Assembly: GCA_012513165.1 (NCBI GenBank)
Contig: JAAZCT010000199.1
Span: forward strand, 1-5,634
DNA from: Actinomycetales bacterium
GTDB lineage: Bacteria; Actinomycetota; Actinomycetes; Propionibacteriales; Nocardioidaceae
Reading direction: 5' to 3'
Length of the DNA stretch: 5,634 nt
Below the pieces are notes generated by a model. The model did no database searches and was not told the DNA's origin. It was given only the letters and a program-made list of their open reading frames with translations. Made by a program: the position numbers and the translations under genes. Below are positions 5,297 through 5,634 of the stretch, one piece after another (position 1 is the first letter of the stretch; every line of letters starts with the position of its first letter).

Positions 5297-5634
5297 GGAC
5301 GAATGGCAGTACTTTGATGAGTGGGATGAAGATGAAAACTCGATCATCCGTGATGGCTACAGGTTTACGGTTAATTGGGCAAGCAAAGGTATGTGGTTGA
5401 TGCCGTTTACCTGGACGGGTGGCTTTTTTGAAATGATCCTGTTCGGGCTAATCGCCGCTTTAGATAGGACTTTGGCTCAGTATCGCCCGGTCAAGGTCGG
5501 GATTGTTTGCCAGAGAGTTCAAGGCTGGAAGCCGAGTATTCCTAGAATTATTTATAAGGAGTGGATTCCTGGAATTGGTGATTTTGAGCTTCTTGAACAG
5601 CGAATGGGTGAATTGCTTGCCTTAGGGAAAGAGG
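5295..5634 (+). CDS. Unrecognised protein, N-terminal 113 residues (3' end off window)
   Basis: An open frame runs from ATG 5295 to the right edge without a stop; an in-frame TGA at 5268-5270 limits the start. I do not recognise the family. The first 20 residues are strongly acidic and aromatic (MDEWQYFDEWDEDE). Residues about 33-56 are hydrophobic (MWLMPF, then MILFGLIAAL) but contain a Glu, so a membrane helix is uncertain. A later stretch has KVGIVCQRVQGWKPSIPRI, then IYKEWIPGIGDFELLEQRMG. There is no signal peptide or known catalytic motif. No good ribosome binding site precedes the ATG, and a possible promoter overlaps it, so a later start such as M33 (5391) is possible, though no better site supports it. 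G+C by hand count is about 46% over 5301-5634, well below the genes before it, suggesting a separately acquired segment. Confidence 0.55.
   Translation, partial: MDEWQYFDEWDEDENSIIRDGYRFTVNWASKGMWLMPFTWTGGFFEMILFGLIAALDRTLAQYRPVKVGIVCQRVQGWKPSIPRIIYKEWIPGIGDFELLEQRMGELLALGKE

Noticed and set aside
1..5634. CRISPR arrays, tRNA or rRNA genes, insertion sequences.
   Set aside because: No regularly spaced repeats, no cloverleaf, and no transposase motifs or terminal inverted repeats were seen.

Overview
The window looks like chromosomal DNA of an actinobacterium. The gene order glmU-prs-rplY-pth on one strand is typical of Actinomycetota. The PRPP synthetase has an actinobacterial-type catalytic loop (KKHLGREPISARL), the L25 protein is the long CTC/TL5 form with an acidic Ala/Glu tail, and three of the four complete genes start with GTG. 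I cannot name a genus. The lysine-rich Ig-like C-terminus of the first gene resembles secreted proteins of Micrococcales/Actinomycetales.

Layout, all on the + strand. (1) Positions 3-1166 are the 3' end of a large secreted, multidomain (prealbumin-like/Ig-like) protein whose start lies off the left edge. (2) Positions 1167-1284 are intergenic and hold a long terminator-like hairpin just ahead of glmU. (3) glmU (1285-2721) and prs (2708-3691) overlap by 14 bases and form one transcription unit, supplying UDP-GlcNAc for the cell wall and PRPP for nucleotides, His and Trp. (4) Positions 3692-3867 contain a hairpin, a good sigma-70-type promoter and a roughly 115-nt, hairpin-rich untranslated leader. 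(5) rplY (3868-4482) and pth (4479-5045) overlap at ATGA and encode two translation-related proteins: a 5S rRNA-binding ribosomal protein and peptidyl-tRNA hydrolase. (6) Positions 5046-5294 hold no convincing gene. (7) An unrecognised ORF begins at 5295 and runs off the right edge; it is absent from the usual conserved block.

Base composition changes along the window. Hand counts of sample 60-base rows give about 58-68% G+C in glmU and pth, about 52% in the surface-protein gene, and about 46% over 5301-5634. The housekeeping block is therefore flanked by lower-GC accessory DNA, most clearly on the right, where I would have expected mfd or another conserved gene after pth.

I found no complete new system here. 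The two items most worth following are the structured rplY leader, a possible L25 autoregulatory element, and the AT-richer accessory segment starting after pth, of which only the first ~340 coding bases are visible.
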